Of a stretch of DNA of 64,000 bases, positions 27,302-35,303 are shown piece by piece. Source of the DNA: Bordetella genomosp. 5. GTDB lineage: Bacteria > Pseudomonadota > Gammaproteobacteria > Burkholderiales > Burkholderiaceae_B. Position 1 is the first letter of the stretch; each line of letters opens with the position of its first letter. The notes beneath the pieces are model-generated. The model made no database searches. It saw only the letters and a list, made by a program, of their open reading frames with translations, and had not been told where the DNA came from. Made by a program: the position numbers and the translations under genes. The stretch lies in the NCBI RefSeq assembly GCF_002261475.1, contig NZ_NEVN01000001.1, forward strand, positions 682,001 to 746,000, read 5' to 3'.

Positions 27302-27418
27302 CACGATTTTTTCACGGCTTGGTCCCTATCATCGCTGCTCGATGGAGCAGGGCGGAATAGTGGATTCGCTTGAACCGACATGCTCCGGATTCGTGCGTGT
27401 CGTCCAGGGAGTCTATGT
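27302..27418. repeat. Island 1 right direct repeat (117 bp)
   Basis: The counterpart of 16993-17109 (9 mismatches, no gaps). This copy is in its working context: it carries the CAGGGAG ribosome-binding site and start codon of the glycosyltransferase gene at 27415 and so is the original chromosomal side of the junction. Confidence 0.92.
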
Positions 27419-28425
27419 CGAAGTCCATCACCGGCGGGTTCGTGGCCCGCAATCCGGCCATTTACCTATCCGGCGGCATCGGGGATGGCGTGCTCAATAT
27501 GGTGTTTGCCCGGGCGCTGGCCGAGCAGGCCGGGGCGCCCGTCACGCTGCTCATGACGCAGGGCGAATCGGCCCTGGATCTGTTTCGATCGCAGCCTTAC
27601 GTGAAGCGCGTGGTTTCGCTGCAGGAACTCGAACGCACGCGCGGCTGGCAGCGCATCAGGCGTCTGCGTGATGCGCTGCGCGCCGAGGCTTTCGACGCGC
27701 TGTTTCTTTTTACCTTCCGACCTTATGTGGCGCTGGCCGCAAGCCTGGCGGGCATTCCGTGCCGGGCGGGTTTCGTGCGCCAGCATCAGCCGCACTTCGC
27801 GCCGCTCTTCACACATCGAGCCTGGGTGCGGCGCAAGGGCACGCCGCATCCGGACACGCACGCGTGGCTTCCGCGCGTGCTTGACGAGGCGGGTTGCCGG
27901 TTCGAGCCGCGCTACCCGTCCATGGAGATATCCGCCCCGGCCCGCGCGGCCGCGGCCGACCTGAGCGCCGCGTTGCCGCGCATGGTCGGGTTCGGTCTGA
28001 ACGCGTCGGCGCCCCGGCGCCGTTACAGCGCGCAGGCCTACGCGGAGGTGGCGCGGCAATTGCATGCGCGCGATCCAGGGCTGGGGTTTCTGCTTTGCGG
28101 CGGGGCCGATGTGCGGCACATCGGGCAGGAGATCCGCGCGACATTGCCCGCCGGGATTCCGGTGCTGGATACGACCGAGCTGGACACCGCCATCTGCGTC
28201 AGCCAGGCACTGATCGCGCGTTGCCTGGCCTTCGCCTCCAACGACAGCATGGGGCTGCACATCGCGGTGGCCCACGGTGTGCCCACCATCGGGCTGTTCG
28301 GCAGCAGCCCGCCCATGCATTACGCGCCGTGCCTGCACGCGCTGGCGCCGGCGCAGGGGGCGGGGATGGACGCCATCGCGCCGGCCGATGTGGCGAACGC
28401 GGTATGGAGCCGCCTGCCGGGATAG
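27415..28425 (+). CDS. Glycosyltransferase family 9 (heptosyltransferase-like)
   Basis: A protein of 336 residues. GT9 features: N-terminal IYLSGGIGDGVLNMVFARAL, with Asp-Gly after Gly-Gly-Ile-Gly; RYSAQAYAEVARQL; and the ADP-sugar-binding end FASNDSMGLHIAVAHGVPTI followed by GLFGSSPP. Such enzymes transfer heptose or related sugars to LPS core at the inner membrane. The start at 27415 has CAGGGAG four bases upstream. Its whole 5' leader lies within the island 1 repeat, so promoter changes from the insertion could affect it. Confidence 0.85.
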   Translation: MSKSITGGFVARNPAIYLSGGIGDGVLNMVFARALAEQAGAPVTLLMTQGESALDLFRSQPYVKRVVSLQELERTRGWQRIRRLRDALRAEAFDALFLFTFRPYVALAASLAGIPCRAGFVRQHQPHFAPLFTHRAWVRRKGTPHPDTHAWLPRVLDEAGCRFEPRYPSMEISAPARAAAADLSAALPRMVGFGLNASAPRRRYSAQAYAEVARQLHARDPGLGFLLCGGADVRHIGQEIRATLPAGIPVLDTTELDTAICVSQALIARCLAFASNDSMGLHIAVAHGVPTIGLFGSSPPMHYAPCLHALAPAQGAGMDAIAPADVANAVWSRLPG

Positions 28426-28472
28426 GGCTCCTATAGAATGGGGTACATCCCGACGCACTGGCTGATGCCCCC

Positions 28473-29081
28473 ATGCCGCCCACCGAACCGGACCGTTCCA
28501 ATGTCGTGAACCTCGACCGCCGCGCGCGCAAGAAGCGGCGACCGGTGCCGGCGATCGTGGTGGCCGGGGTGGTGCTGGTGGTCATCGTGCTGACCTTCCT
28601 GGTGGTCGACACCCTGCGCGAGACCACGCCGCAATGGCGCGAGCGCGTCAGCACGGCGTCGAATCAGCACAGCACGGTGTACCTGCCCGATGGATCGTTC
28701 ATGGCTGTCAATGGCAACACGGAGCTGCTGGCCGAGGTGTTTCCGCGCAGACGCGAGATCGCGCTCACGCGCGGCGAGGTCTGGCTGCAGGTGAGCTACC
28801 AGTATTTGTCCACGTTCAGCGTCAAGACCGGCACTGAAGGCGTCGACATCGTGCCCGCCTCGGATTCCACGCCGGACCTCGCCTTCAACGTGCGCTACGT
28901 GCCGGGCACCGAGCTCGCCGTGCAGGTCGAGCGTGGGCCGGTGCGCGTGCGCACCCGCACCGCCGGCACGCGCGACTTCATCGAACTCAAGACCGGCGAG
29001 GCCATCAAGGTCGATCTCGAGATGCGCCGCCACAGCATCGGGCCCGTCGATCCCGACCACGTCGGAGCGTGGCGCGGCTAG
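28473..29081 (+). CDS. FecR-domain membrane protein
   Basis: A protein of 202 residues. A basic N-terminal tail ([11 protein letters not shown]) precedes one membrane span ([20 protein letters not shown]). The periplasmic part contains a FecR-type beta domain ([47 protein letters not shown]). FecR proteins signal from the outer membrane to ECF sigma factors, but no sigma factor or TonB receptor gene is adjacent and the N terminus lacks the usual anti-sigma helix bundle. It is probably a stand-alone sensor or scaffold. It follows the GT9 gene by 47 bp. A 7-bp tandem array begins 79 bp after the stop. Confidence 0.8.
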   Translation: MPPTEPDRSNVVNLDRRARKKRRPVPAIVVAGVVLVVIVLTFLVVDTLRETTPQWRERVSTASNQHSTVYLPDGSFMAVNGNTELLAEVFPRRREIALTRGEVWLQVSYQYLSTFSVKTGTEGVDIVPASDSTPDLAFNVRYVPGTELAVQVERGPVRVRTRTAGTRDFIELKTGEAIKVDLEMRRHSIGPVDPDHVGAWRG

Positions 29082-29160
29082 GGTGATGCGCGGTCGCGAT
29101 GGTGAAGACGACCAGGCGGACGAGTAAGCGCAGACGCGCACAATCGACCGGCGGCCGAGC

Positions 29161-29545
29161 GACCGGCGACCAGCGACCAGCGGCCAGCGACCAGCGGCCA
29201 GCGACCATCGACCAGCGACCAGCGACCGCCGACCGGCGACCATCGACCATCGACCATCGACCGGCGACCAGCGACCATCGACCAGCGACCAGCGACCAGC
29301 GACCATCGACCGGCGACCGGCGACCGGCGACCGGCGTCCGGCGACCGGCGACCAGCGACCAGCGATCAGCGACCGGCGACCATCGACCGGCGACCGGCGA
29401 CCATCGACCGGCGACCGGCGACCATCGACCGGCGACCGGCGATCAGCGACCGGCGACCAGCGATCAGCGACCGGCGACCATCGACCATCGACCAGCGACC
29501 AGCGACTAGCGACTAGCGACTAGCGGCCAGCGACCAGCGACCGAG
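29161..29545. repeat. 55-copy 7-bp tandem array (consensus GACCRKC)
   Basis: Exactly 385 bp in perfect 7-bp phase. The units are mainly GACCGGC, GACCAGC and GACCATC, with rare GATCAGC, GACTAGC, GGCCAGC, GACCGCC, GTCCGGC and a final GACCGAG. A 21-bp higher-order unit (GACCGGC GACCGGC GACCATC) repeats in the middle. It lies in the convergent spacer between the FecR-like gene and ridA. All six frames are open through much of it, so the apparent ORFs there are artefacts. Confidence 0.97.
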
Positions 29546-29588
29546 GGACCAGCGACCGAGCGATCGAACGCCCTAGACGGCCGCTGTC

Positions 29589-30038
29589 TCAGCGCGGCAG
29601 CGGCAGCACTGCCGTGGCTTCGATCTCGACCAGCATGCCATCGAGCGCGAGGCGCGGCACCGGGATCAGCGTGCAGGCCGGGGCCAGGCGCTTCTCGCCC
29701 CAGCGCCGTGCGATCTCCGCGCTGTAGTGCGCCAGCTTGGTTTCGTCGTGGTCGACGATGAGTAGTTGCAGCCGCACGATGTCGCCCAGCCCCGCATGCA
29801 CGCCGCGCAGGGCCGTCTCGACGTTGTCGAGCGCCTGCCGCAACTGGCTGGGGAAGTCGCCGGCGAGTTCGCCGCGCTCGTTTTCGCCGCCCTGACCCGA
29901 GGCCAGCACGAGCCGTGCGGGCGTGTCGGCCACCGCCACGTGGGAATAGCCGTTGGCGCGCGGGTCGTACAGGCCCGGAGGATTGAAGAACACCGGGCCG
30001 GGATGGCTGGCGGGCAAGGGGAGGGAAGTGACGGCCAT
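29589..30038 (-). CDS. RidA/YjgF/YER057c/UK114 family protein
   Basis: A protein of 149 residues. Family features: PANGYSHVAVA-type N-terminal strand (seen as DPRANGYSHVAVADTP), LASGQGGENERGELAGDFPS, QLRQALDNVETALRGVHAGL and the ending RLALDGMLVEIEATAVLPLP. RidA enzymes deaminate reactive enamines/imines, and some members act as chaperones under oxidative chlorine stress. The start at 30038 has GGAGAC upstream. A SoxR-type promoter (30100-30130) points into this gene, suggesting redox-stress induction. Confidence 0.88.
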   Translation of the reverse strand: MAVTSLPLPASHPGPVFFNPPGLYDPRANGYSHVAVADTPARLVLASGQGGENERGELAGDFPSQLRQALDNVETALRGVHAGLGDIVRLQLLIVDHDETKLAHYSAEIARRWGEKRLAPACTLIPVPRLALDGMLVEIEATAVLPLPR

Positions 30039-30099
30039 GAAGCGTCTCCGTGCGGCGAGCATGCAGGATCTCCGACATGCGAGGTTCTGAGGAGCTGCT

Positions 30100-30130
30100 A
30101 GTATCAGACCTCAACTTAACTTGAGGTCAA
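30100..30130 (-). promoter_or_regulatory. SoxR-box promoter reading toward ridA
   Basis: On the minus strand, TTGACC (30130-30125), a 19-bp spacer, and GATACT (30105-30100). The spacer contains the near-perfect SoxR box: on the plus strand GACCTCAA-CTTAAC-TTGAGGTC (30107-30128), which differs from the E. coli soxS box mainly at its centre. An over-long 19-bp spacer bearing the operator is the hallmark of MerR/SoxR-activated promoters. The box ends four bases before the soxR start, so it can also autorepress soxR. Confidence 0.88.
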
Positions 30131-30132
30131 GC

Positions 30133-30666
30133 ATGCCGGCCGGAAAATCTCGAGCACCCGCGAAGATCACGCGCGACCGCCCGCTGTCGGTGGGCGAGCT
30201 GGCCGAACGCACCGGGGTCGCCGTCTCGGCGCTGCACTTCTACGAATCGCGCGGGCTGATCGCGAGCGAGCGCAGCGACGGCAATCAGCGGCGCTATGCC
30301 CGGGCCACGCTACGGCGCGTGGCGGTCATCAAGGTGGCGCAGCGCATGGGCCTGCCGCTGGCCGCGATTGCCGATGCGCTGGCGCGCCTGCCGCAGGGCC
30401 GCACGCCCACGGTGGCCGATTGGCGCAAGATGTCGGCGGGCTGGCGCGGCGAGCTCGACGAGCGCATCCGCACGCTGACGCAGCTGCGCGATCAACTCGA
30501 CGGCTGTATAGGCTGCGGCTGCCTGTCGCTCAAGCAATGTCCGCTGCGCAATCCGCAGGACATGATGGCGAGCCACGGCCCGGGGGCGCACTTTCCGCCC
30601 GATGCGCCGGGTGCGGCGCCATCGGCCGTGCGTGCGCCCCGCAAGCGTCAGGCGGCGCGCGGCTGA
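30133..30666 (+). CDS. soxR: Redox-sensitive transcriptional activator SoxR
   Basis: A protein of 177 residues. The MerR-type HTH ([20 protein letters not shown], then ESRGLI) is followed by the dimerisation helix and the [2Fe-2S] ligand set C-x2-C-x-C-x5-C, seen as [12 protein letters not shown]. It senses redox-cycling compounds or superoxide and activates a promoter with a long spacer. The C-terminal extension after the cluster is longer than in E. coli SoxR. No soxS is adjacent; the only SoxR box seen lies between this gene and ridA, so ridA is the likely target here. Confidence 0.95.
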   Translation: MPAGKSRAPAKITRDRPLSVGELAERTGVAVSALHFYESRGLIASERSDGNQRRYARATLRRVAVIKVAQRMGLPLAAIADALARLPQGRTPTVADWRKMSAGWRGELDERIRTLTQLRDQLDGCIGCGCLSLKQCPLRNPQDMMASHGPGAHFPPDAPGAAPSAVRAPRKRQAARG

Positions 30667-31115
30667 TCGGGATGCAAGGGGTCGGCCGGTCCGACGGGAT
30701 CGTTGCCGGCGTCGGGGCGGGGGGCGAGCGGGCGCAGGCCGCGCGCCAGGCGCAGCCGCTGGCAATCCGGATTGACCTGGCCGTCGGCTTGCCACACGTC
30801 GAACTCGCGGCAGGGCGTGGGGCGCTGTTCGTAGATCGCGCAGTGGATGCCCGGCTGGCCGAGCTCGCCGCGCAAGGCCACGCAACGGCCGCCGCCCTGT
30901 TCGGTGCCCTGCATGCAGGCGCGCAGCGGACCGATCTGGGTCACGAGGTCGGCGGGCACGAGACCGCCGTCGGGGCCGGCAATCTCGCCGCAGTAAAAGG
31001 ACACCCGGAAATGCGAGCAACAGGCCCCGCAGGACAGGCAGGGATTGGGGTCGAACGACACGCCTTCGAGCGTGGCGAGAGGGGTGGGCTGCGCAAACGG
31101 AGGGAGCTGCGACAT
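30648..31115 (-). CDS. YkgJ-family cysteine-cluster protein
   Basis: A protein of 155 residues. The CxxCxxCC cluster is seen as [20 protein letters not shown], with further Cys at [23 protein letters not shown] and PDC. This is the pattern of the UPF0153/YkgJ putative zinc- or iron-chelating domain. It starts at 31115 (MSQLPPFA). Its stop lies 19 bp inside the end of soxR on the opposite strand (tail-to-tail overlap). Function unknown. Confidence 0.82.
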   Translation of the reverse strand: MSQLPPFAQPTPLATLEGVSFDPNPCLSCGACCSHFRVSFYCGEIAGPDGGLVPADLVTQIGPLRACMQGTEQGGGRCVALRGELGQPGIHCAIYEQRPTPCREFDVWQADGQVNPDCQRLRLARGLRPLAPRPDAGNDPVGPADPLHPDQPRAA

Positions 31116-31321
31116 GGACGTGTCCTGGAAGCCCGGCGCATGAGGTGGCCGGGCGCTGATATTAGCAGGGCGCACGGTTCGTGAGGAGCCCGCAAGTCTC
31201 TGAAATCATGAGGAAAAGCCCGGATTGTGGGCGGCGTGCAACGTCGCGTTTTCGGCACGCACCGGGCCTGCGTCGCGCCCCCGCGGGTTAGCATGGCGCC
31301 GCTACGCACAAGGAGAATGGC

Positions 31322-31933
31322 ATGCAGGCTCGTACGGACTTCGAAGACGGCAAACCGCGCTGTGGCTGGGTCGACGGATCGCCCGAATACACGGCCTATC
31401 ACGACGACGAATGGGGCTGGCCGCAGGCCGATGAGCGGGCTCTCTTCGAACAACTGTGCCTCGAGGGCTTTCAGGCCGGGCTGAGCTGGCGCACGATTCT
31501 CAACAAGCGCGAAGCGTTTCGCCGTGGCTTCGCCGGATTCGACTACGCCAAGGTGGCGCGATATACCGAGAAGGACGTGACGCGCCTGCTCGGCGATGCG
31601 GGCATCGTGCGGCACCGCGGCAAGATCGAGGCCGTGATCAATAACGCCAAGCGCTTGCTCGAGATGCACCAGCGTGGCGAGTCCTTGGCAACGCTGGCAT
31701 GGTCGCATGCCCATGCGCCGCGGGATCCCAAGGCCGCGTTCGAGGTGCGAGCCACCTCGCCCCAGGCCACGGCGCTGTCCAAGGCGCTCAAGAAGCTGGG
31801 ATGGGGCTTCGTGGGGCCGACTACGGTCTATGCGTTCATGCAATCGGTGGGCATGGTCAACGACCATCATCCCGATTGCTTCGCCTGCAAGCCCTGCGAC
31901 CGCGCACGGGCGGGCTTCGAGCCCCCGCGCTGA
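31322..31933 (+). CDS. tag: DNA-3-methyladenine glycosylase I
   Basis: A protein of 203 residues. Tag motifs: CGWVDGSPEYTAYHDDEWG (with first zinc-ligand Cys), LFEQLCLEGFQAGLSWRTIL, NKREAFRRGFAGFD, GWGFVGPTTVYAFMQSVGMV and the zinc-binding end NDHHPDCFACKPC. It removes 3-methyladenine from alkylated DNA as the first base-excision step. AGGAGA precedes the ATG. Monocistronic. Confidence 0.95.
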   Translation: MQARTDFEDGKPRCGWVDGSPEYTAYHDDEWGWPQADERALFEQLCLEGFQAGLSWRTILNKREAFRRGFAGFDYAKVARYTEKDVTRLLGDAGIVRHRGKIEAVINNAKRLLEMHQRGESLATLAWSHAHAPRDPKAAFEVRATSPQATALSKALKKLGWGFVGPTTVYAFMQSVGMVNDHHPDCFACKPCDRARAGFEPPR

Positions 31934-32189
31934 CCCCGGCCGGGATGCCGTCGGGCACGCCAGTTGCTCGACTGCCATCCCCTGATGCTCCGGGTCGGGC
32001 ATGACCGGTCGTTGCTTTTTGTGTCGATGCGTCCTGGCCGGCTGTGCCGGGGACAGGTCTGCGCTACCCTGATTTGAGCGGCATTCGGTGACGGATCGCA
32101 GCCCAGCTGCGCCCGGGATGCGCTGGCCGCTGCGGCATCGAGGGTGCTTCGCGCAGCGGAGCCTGGCTAAGAAAAAAGGCGGACAGACA

Positions 32190-34628
32190 ATGACGCGTAC
32201 ACGCAAAACCCTGATTGGCATCCTGGTGATCCTGCTGTTGATCCCGGTTGTCCTGGTCGTGGTGATCGCCACCTTGGACTGGAACCGTTTCAAGCCCACG
32301 ATCAACGAGAAAGTGTCCGCCGCTATCGGCCGTCCCTTTGCCATCAATGGCGACCTCAGCGTGAAGTGGGCGCGCGATCCCGAGGAGGGCGGCTGGCGTG
32401 GCCTCGTGCCGTGGCCGCACGTGCGTGCACAGGATCTGACCGTCGGCAACGCGCCCTGGGCCGAGGCGCCCACCTTCGCCAAGCTGAATGAGGCGTCGTT
32501 CCGCCTGTCGCCGCTGCCGCTCATCGTGCGTACCGTGCGCATCCGCAGCATCCAACTGACGGGCGCGGAGGTCGACCTGCAGCGCCGTGAGGATGGCGAG
32601 GCGAACTGGGTGTTCAAGATGCCCGAGAGCGGCGAGCCGTCGCCCTGGACCATGGACATCGATGCGATCGGCTTCGACCAGGGGCGTATCACCTACAAGG
32701 ACGTGCCGCTCAAGGCCGACCTCGAGGTGCTGATCGATCCACTGGGCAAGCCGATTCCGTTCGCCGAGATCGCGGGCGGGCCGACGGCGGTGCCGGGCGA
32801 GAAGAACGGCGACGGCAAGAACGCGAAAGATGCGAAGGACGCGAAGGAAAGCAAGGACGCCAAGGACGCCAAGCGCGTCGAGAATGCCGCCGACAAGCCC
32901 GCCGGCAAGGCACCCGAAAAGGCCGCGGACAAGACCGCTGCCGCGTCCGACAAGGCGGCGGGCAAGGCCGGGGCCGAAGCCCCCGCGAAGGCCAACGGCG
33001 CGAAGCCCGCGGACGCCCGGACGGCGGACAAGACCGCCGCCACCTCGGCCGCGAAGCCCGGCGACAAGCCGGCGGACGGCGCGCCGGGCAACTCAGCGGA
33101 CGCCGCCGGCCAGCCCGGCGATGCCAAGACCACCGATGCCGTCGCCGAGGCGCGCAAGGAGCAGCCGCCCCCGGACTACCTGTTCGGCTGGAAGGTCAAG
33201 GGCACGTACAAGGACCTCGCCGTGCAAGGCGAGGGCAAGATCGGCGGTCTGCTGGCCCTGCGTGACGGCAATGTGCCGTTCCCCGTGCAGGCGGACGTCA
33301 GCGCCGGCTCGACCAAGGCGGCCATCGTCGGCACCGTGACCGATCCGCTGAGCCTGGGCGCGCTGGACCTGCGCCTGAAGCTCGCGGGCAATTCCATGGC
33401 CAATCTGTATCCGCTCACCGGCGTGACGCTGCCGGACACACCGCCGTATTCCACCGACGGCCACCTCACGGCCAATCTGCAGGATCCGCAGGGCCCGGTG
33501 TTCGATTACCGCAACTTCAACGGCAAGGTGGGTGCCAGCGACCTGCACGGCGATCTGCGCTTCGCGCTGCAGGCGCCCCGGCCCAAACTGACGGGCAAGC
33601 TCACGTCCCGCCAGCTGCGCATGGAAGACCTCGGGCCGCTGATCGGCGTGCAATCGGGCGCGGGCACGACGGCCAAGACCGTGCGTGCCGAAGGCGAGAA
33701 GGCGTCCAAGCAGCCCGCCGACAAGGCCCTGCCGGTGCAGGAGTTCCGCACCGATCGCTGGCGCGACATGGACGCCAACGTCGCGCTCGCGGCGGGCCGG
33801 ATCATCCACAGCAGCAAGCTGCCGTTGTCGGACCTCGACACGCGCGTGGTGCTGCAGGACGGCGTGCTGAACGTCGATCCGCTCAATTTCGGCATGGCGG
33901 GCGGGCGGCTGACCTCGTCGGTGCGCCTCGATGGCTCCAAGGCGCCGATGGACGGCCGCGCCCGCATTTCGGTGCGACGACTGCAGCTCAAGCAACTCTT
34001 CCCCGAGGTGGAGTCGATGCAGAAGACGCTGGGCCAGTTGCAGGGCGACGCCAACCTGGCCGGCACCGGCAACTCGATCGCGGCGCTGCTGGGCACCGCC
34101 AACGGCGACGTGCAACTGCTCGTCAACGATGGCGTGATCAGCCGCTCGCTGATGGAGATCGCCGGCCTCAACGTGGGCAACTACGTGGTCAACAAGCTGT
34201 TCGGCGACGACGAGGTCAAGATCAACTGCGGCGCGGCCGACCTGAGCATGAAGTCCGGTCTCATGAAGACCAATCTGTTCGTGTTCGACACCGAGAACGC
34301 GCTAGTGACGGTCGACGGCACCATCAACTTCAAGAACGAGCAGATGGATCTGGACATCACGCCGGACAGCAAGGGCTTTCGCATCTTCTCGCTGCGCTCG
34401 CCGCTGTATGTGCGCGGTACGTTCAAGGATCCCAAGCCCGGCGTGCACGCGCTCCCGCTGGCCGCGCGCGGCGCGGGCGCCGTGGCGCTGGGCGTGGTGC
34501 TCACCCCGGCCGCCGGCCTGTTGGCGCTGATCGCGCCCAGCAACAACGACGAGGGCAACCAATGCGCCGAGCTGTTCGCGCGCATGAAGCAGACGCCGGC
34601 CAAGAAGCCCGCGCCGGCGAAGAAGTGA
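32190..34628 (+). CDS. AsmA-family protein with a Lys/Ala/Asp-rich insertion
   Basis: A protein of 812 residues. An N-terminal membrane anchor (TLIGILVILLLIPVVLVVVI) is followed by the AsmA start (DWNRFKPTINEKVSAAIGRP) and the C-terminal AsmA repeat-beta region (VDGTINFKNEQMDLDITPDS; FSLRSPLYVRGTFKDPKPG). AsmA-like proteins bridge the periplasm and affect outer-membrane lipid supply. Between about residues 215 and 335 there is a low-complexity insert of Lys, Ala, Asp and Pro (units such as KDAKDAK and ADKTAA). The start at 32190 follows an A/G-rich stretch; the longer frame is not family-like. Confidence 0.87.
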   Translation: MTRTRKTLIGILVILLLIPVVLVVVIATLDWNRFKPTINEKVSAAIGRPFAINGDLSVKWARDPEEGGWRGLVPWPHVRAQDLTVGNAPWAEAPTFAKLNEASFRLSPLPLIVRTVRIRSIQLTGAEVDLQRREDGEANWVFKMPESGEPSPWTMDIDAIGFDQGRITYKDVPLKADLEVLIDPLGKPIPFAEIAGGPTAVPGEKNGDGKNAKDAKDAKESKDAKDAKRVENAADKPAGKAPEKAADKTAAASDKAAGKAGAEAPAKANGAKPADARTADKTAATSAAKPGDKPADGAPGNSADAAGQPGDAKTTDAVAEARKEQPPPDYLFGWKVKGTYKDLAVQGEGKIGGLLALRDGNVPFPVQADVSAGSTKAAIVGTVTDPLSLGALDLRLKLAGNSMANLYPLTGVTLPDTPPYSTDGHLTANLQDPQGPVFDYRNFNGKVGASDLHGDLRFALQAPRPKLTGKLTSRQLRMEDLGPLIGVQSGAGTTAKTVRAEGEKASKQPADKALPVQEFRTDRWRDMDANVALAAGRIIHSSKLPLSDLDTRVVLQDGVLNVDPLNFGMAGGRLTSSVRLDGSKAPMDGRARISVRRLQLKQLFPEVESMQKTLGQLQGDANLAGTGNSIAALLGTANGDVQLLVNDGVISRSLMEIAGLNVGNYVVNKLFGDDEVKINCGAADLSMKSGLMKTNLFVFDTENALVTVDGTINFKNEQMDLDITPDSKGFRIFSLRSPLYVRGTFKDPKPGVHALPLAARGAGAVALGVVLTPAAGLLALIAPSNNDEGNQCAELFARMKQTPAKKPAPAKK

Positions 34629-34944
34629 GGGCAGGCTGACGAGCTGAGGGGCGCGGGGCGCGAGCCAGAGCCCCGAGCCCCCGGCTCCGGGCTCCGGGCT
34701 CGGAGCTCCGCGCCCCGAGCTCCGCGCTCCGCGCCCCACGTCACCAGCCAAGAGCCGCGAGCACGGACGACTGGCGTCCGTGGCTCCGCTCGCCGATGCG
34801 TGGATCGCGACATGCCAGCCGCGCGCTTGCCGTTTGTGCGTCGAGCCTGGTTGCGGGCACGTCGCAGCTTGCGCATCGGAGCCTCGGATGCGGGCTCGGC
34901 ACTGAACCGACGGGTGCCACGAATTTGTAAAAATCCGGGGTGAG
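34629..34944. other. Intergenic with G+C-rich short inverted and direct repeats
   Basis: After the AsmA stop, 34645-34745 consists of repeated CTCCGGG, GAGCTCCG and CGCGCCCC words (for example GGCTCCGGGCTCCGGGCTC), able to form several hairpins that may stop transcription. The remaining 200 bp hold no gene. Confidence 0.5.
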
Positions 34945-34973
34945 TTGGACAAGATCGAAAAATCATGTATGAT
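34945..34973 (+). promoter_or_regulatory. Promoter of tRNA-Lys(CUU)
   Basis: TTGGAC (34945-34950), a spacer of exactly 17 bp, and TATGAT (34968-34973), about 85 bp before the tRNA 5' end. Confidence 0.75.
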
Positions 34974-35059
34974 TCGGCCTCTCGCAATTGCAGCAGTTCT
35001 GCGGCGGGGCTGACAGGCAAGTCTTGTTGGTCGCGAAGTTGGATAACACTGCATGCGTC

Positions 35060-35135
35060 GGGCTGTTAGCTCAGTTGGTAGAGCAGCGGACTCTTAATCC
35101 GTAGGTCGAGTGTTCGAGCCACTCACAGCCCACCA
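35060..35135 (+). tRNA. tRNA-Lys(CUU), integration site of island 2
   Basis: A 76-nt cloverleaf. Acceptor GGGCTGT pairs with ACAGCCC, the anticodon stem-loop is GCGGA-CTCTTAA-TCCGT (anticodon CTT), the T arm is GAGTG-TTCGAGC-CACTC, and CCA is encoded. Its 3' half from the anticodon loop onward is repeated at 42952, marking it as the attB of an integrated element. The gene was left intact by the insertion. Confidence 0.97.
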
Positions 35136-35141
35136 GAATTC
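35091..35141. repeat. attL of island 2 (51 bp)
   Basis: Identical to 42952-43002 except for one base (A versus G in the CCA end region). It starts at the anticodon loop of tRNA-Lys(CUU) and ends in GAATTC beyond the gene. Confidence 0.95.
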
Positions 35142-35303
35142 ATTGTGGTTGAAAATCAAGCACTTGCGCATAGGCGCCAGTGCTTTTTTTTCGTCCATTT
35201 CCGGGGCTGGTAGTGTCAAAAACTGGCCTTTGCCGGGATTTTGCCGGAACGGAAGAATGCCAACCTATGCGATCGCTAAACCTATCGCATGGAGTCTTCT
35301 GGC

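Larger units (their letters stand above)
16993..27418. mobile_element. Island 1: plasmid-derived genomic island bounded by 117-bp direct repeats
   Basis: About 10.3 kb of visibly lower G+C sequence with mixed codon use lies between two 117-bp repeats. Contents from left: ParB-like tail, Phd/VapC pair, two unknown rightward genes, a leftward five-gene set (HTH, YaaW-like, 37-codon membrane peptide, NYN ribonuclease, PD-(D/E)XK-like), two decayed Nmad-like genes and a TraI helicase fragment cut off at the right repeat. No integrase or transposase was seen inside, so the element can no longer move by itself or was cut down after arrival. ParB and TraI at opposite ends suggest a plasmid or conjugative element ancestor. 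Confidence 0.8.

Noticed and set aside
29161-29545. CRISPR array
   Set aside because: The repeats are 7 bp, contiguous and without unique spacers, and no cas genes are present anywhere in the window.
29099-29570. Open frames on both strands encoding repeats such as DQRPATS or GRWSLVD
   Set aside because: They are generated by the 7-bp tandem array, which lacks stop codons in most phases; they have no independent start signals or conserved sequence.
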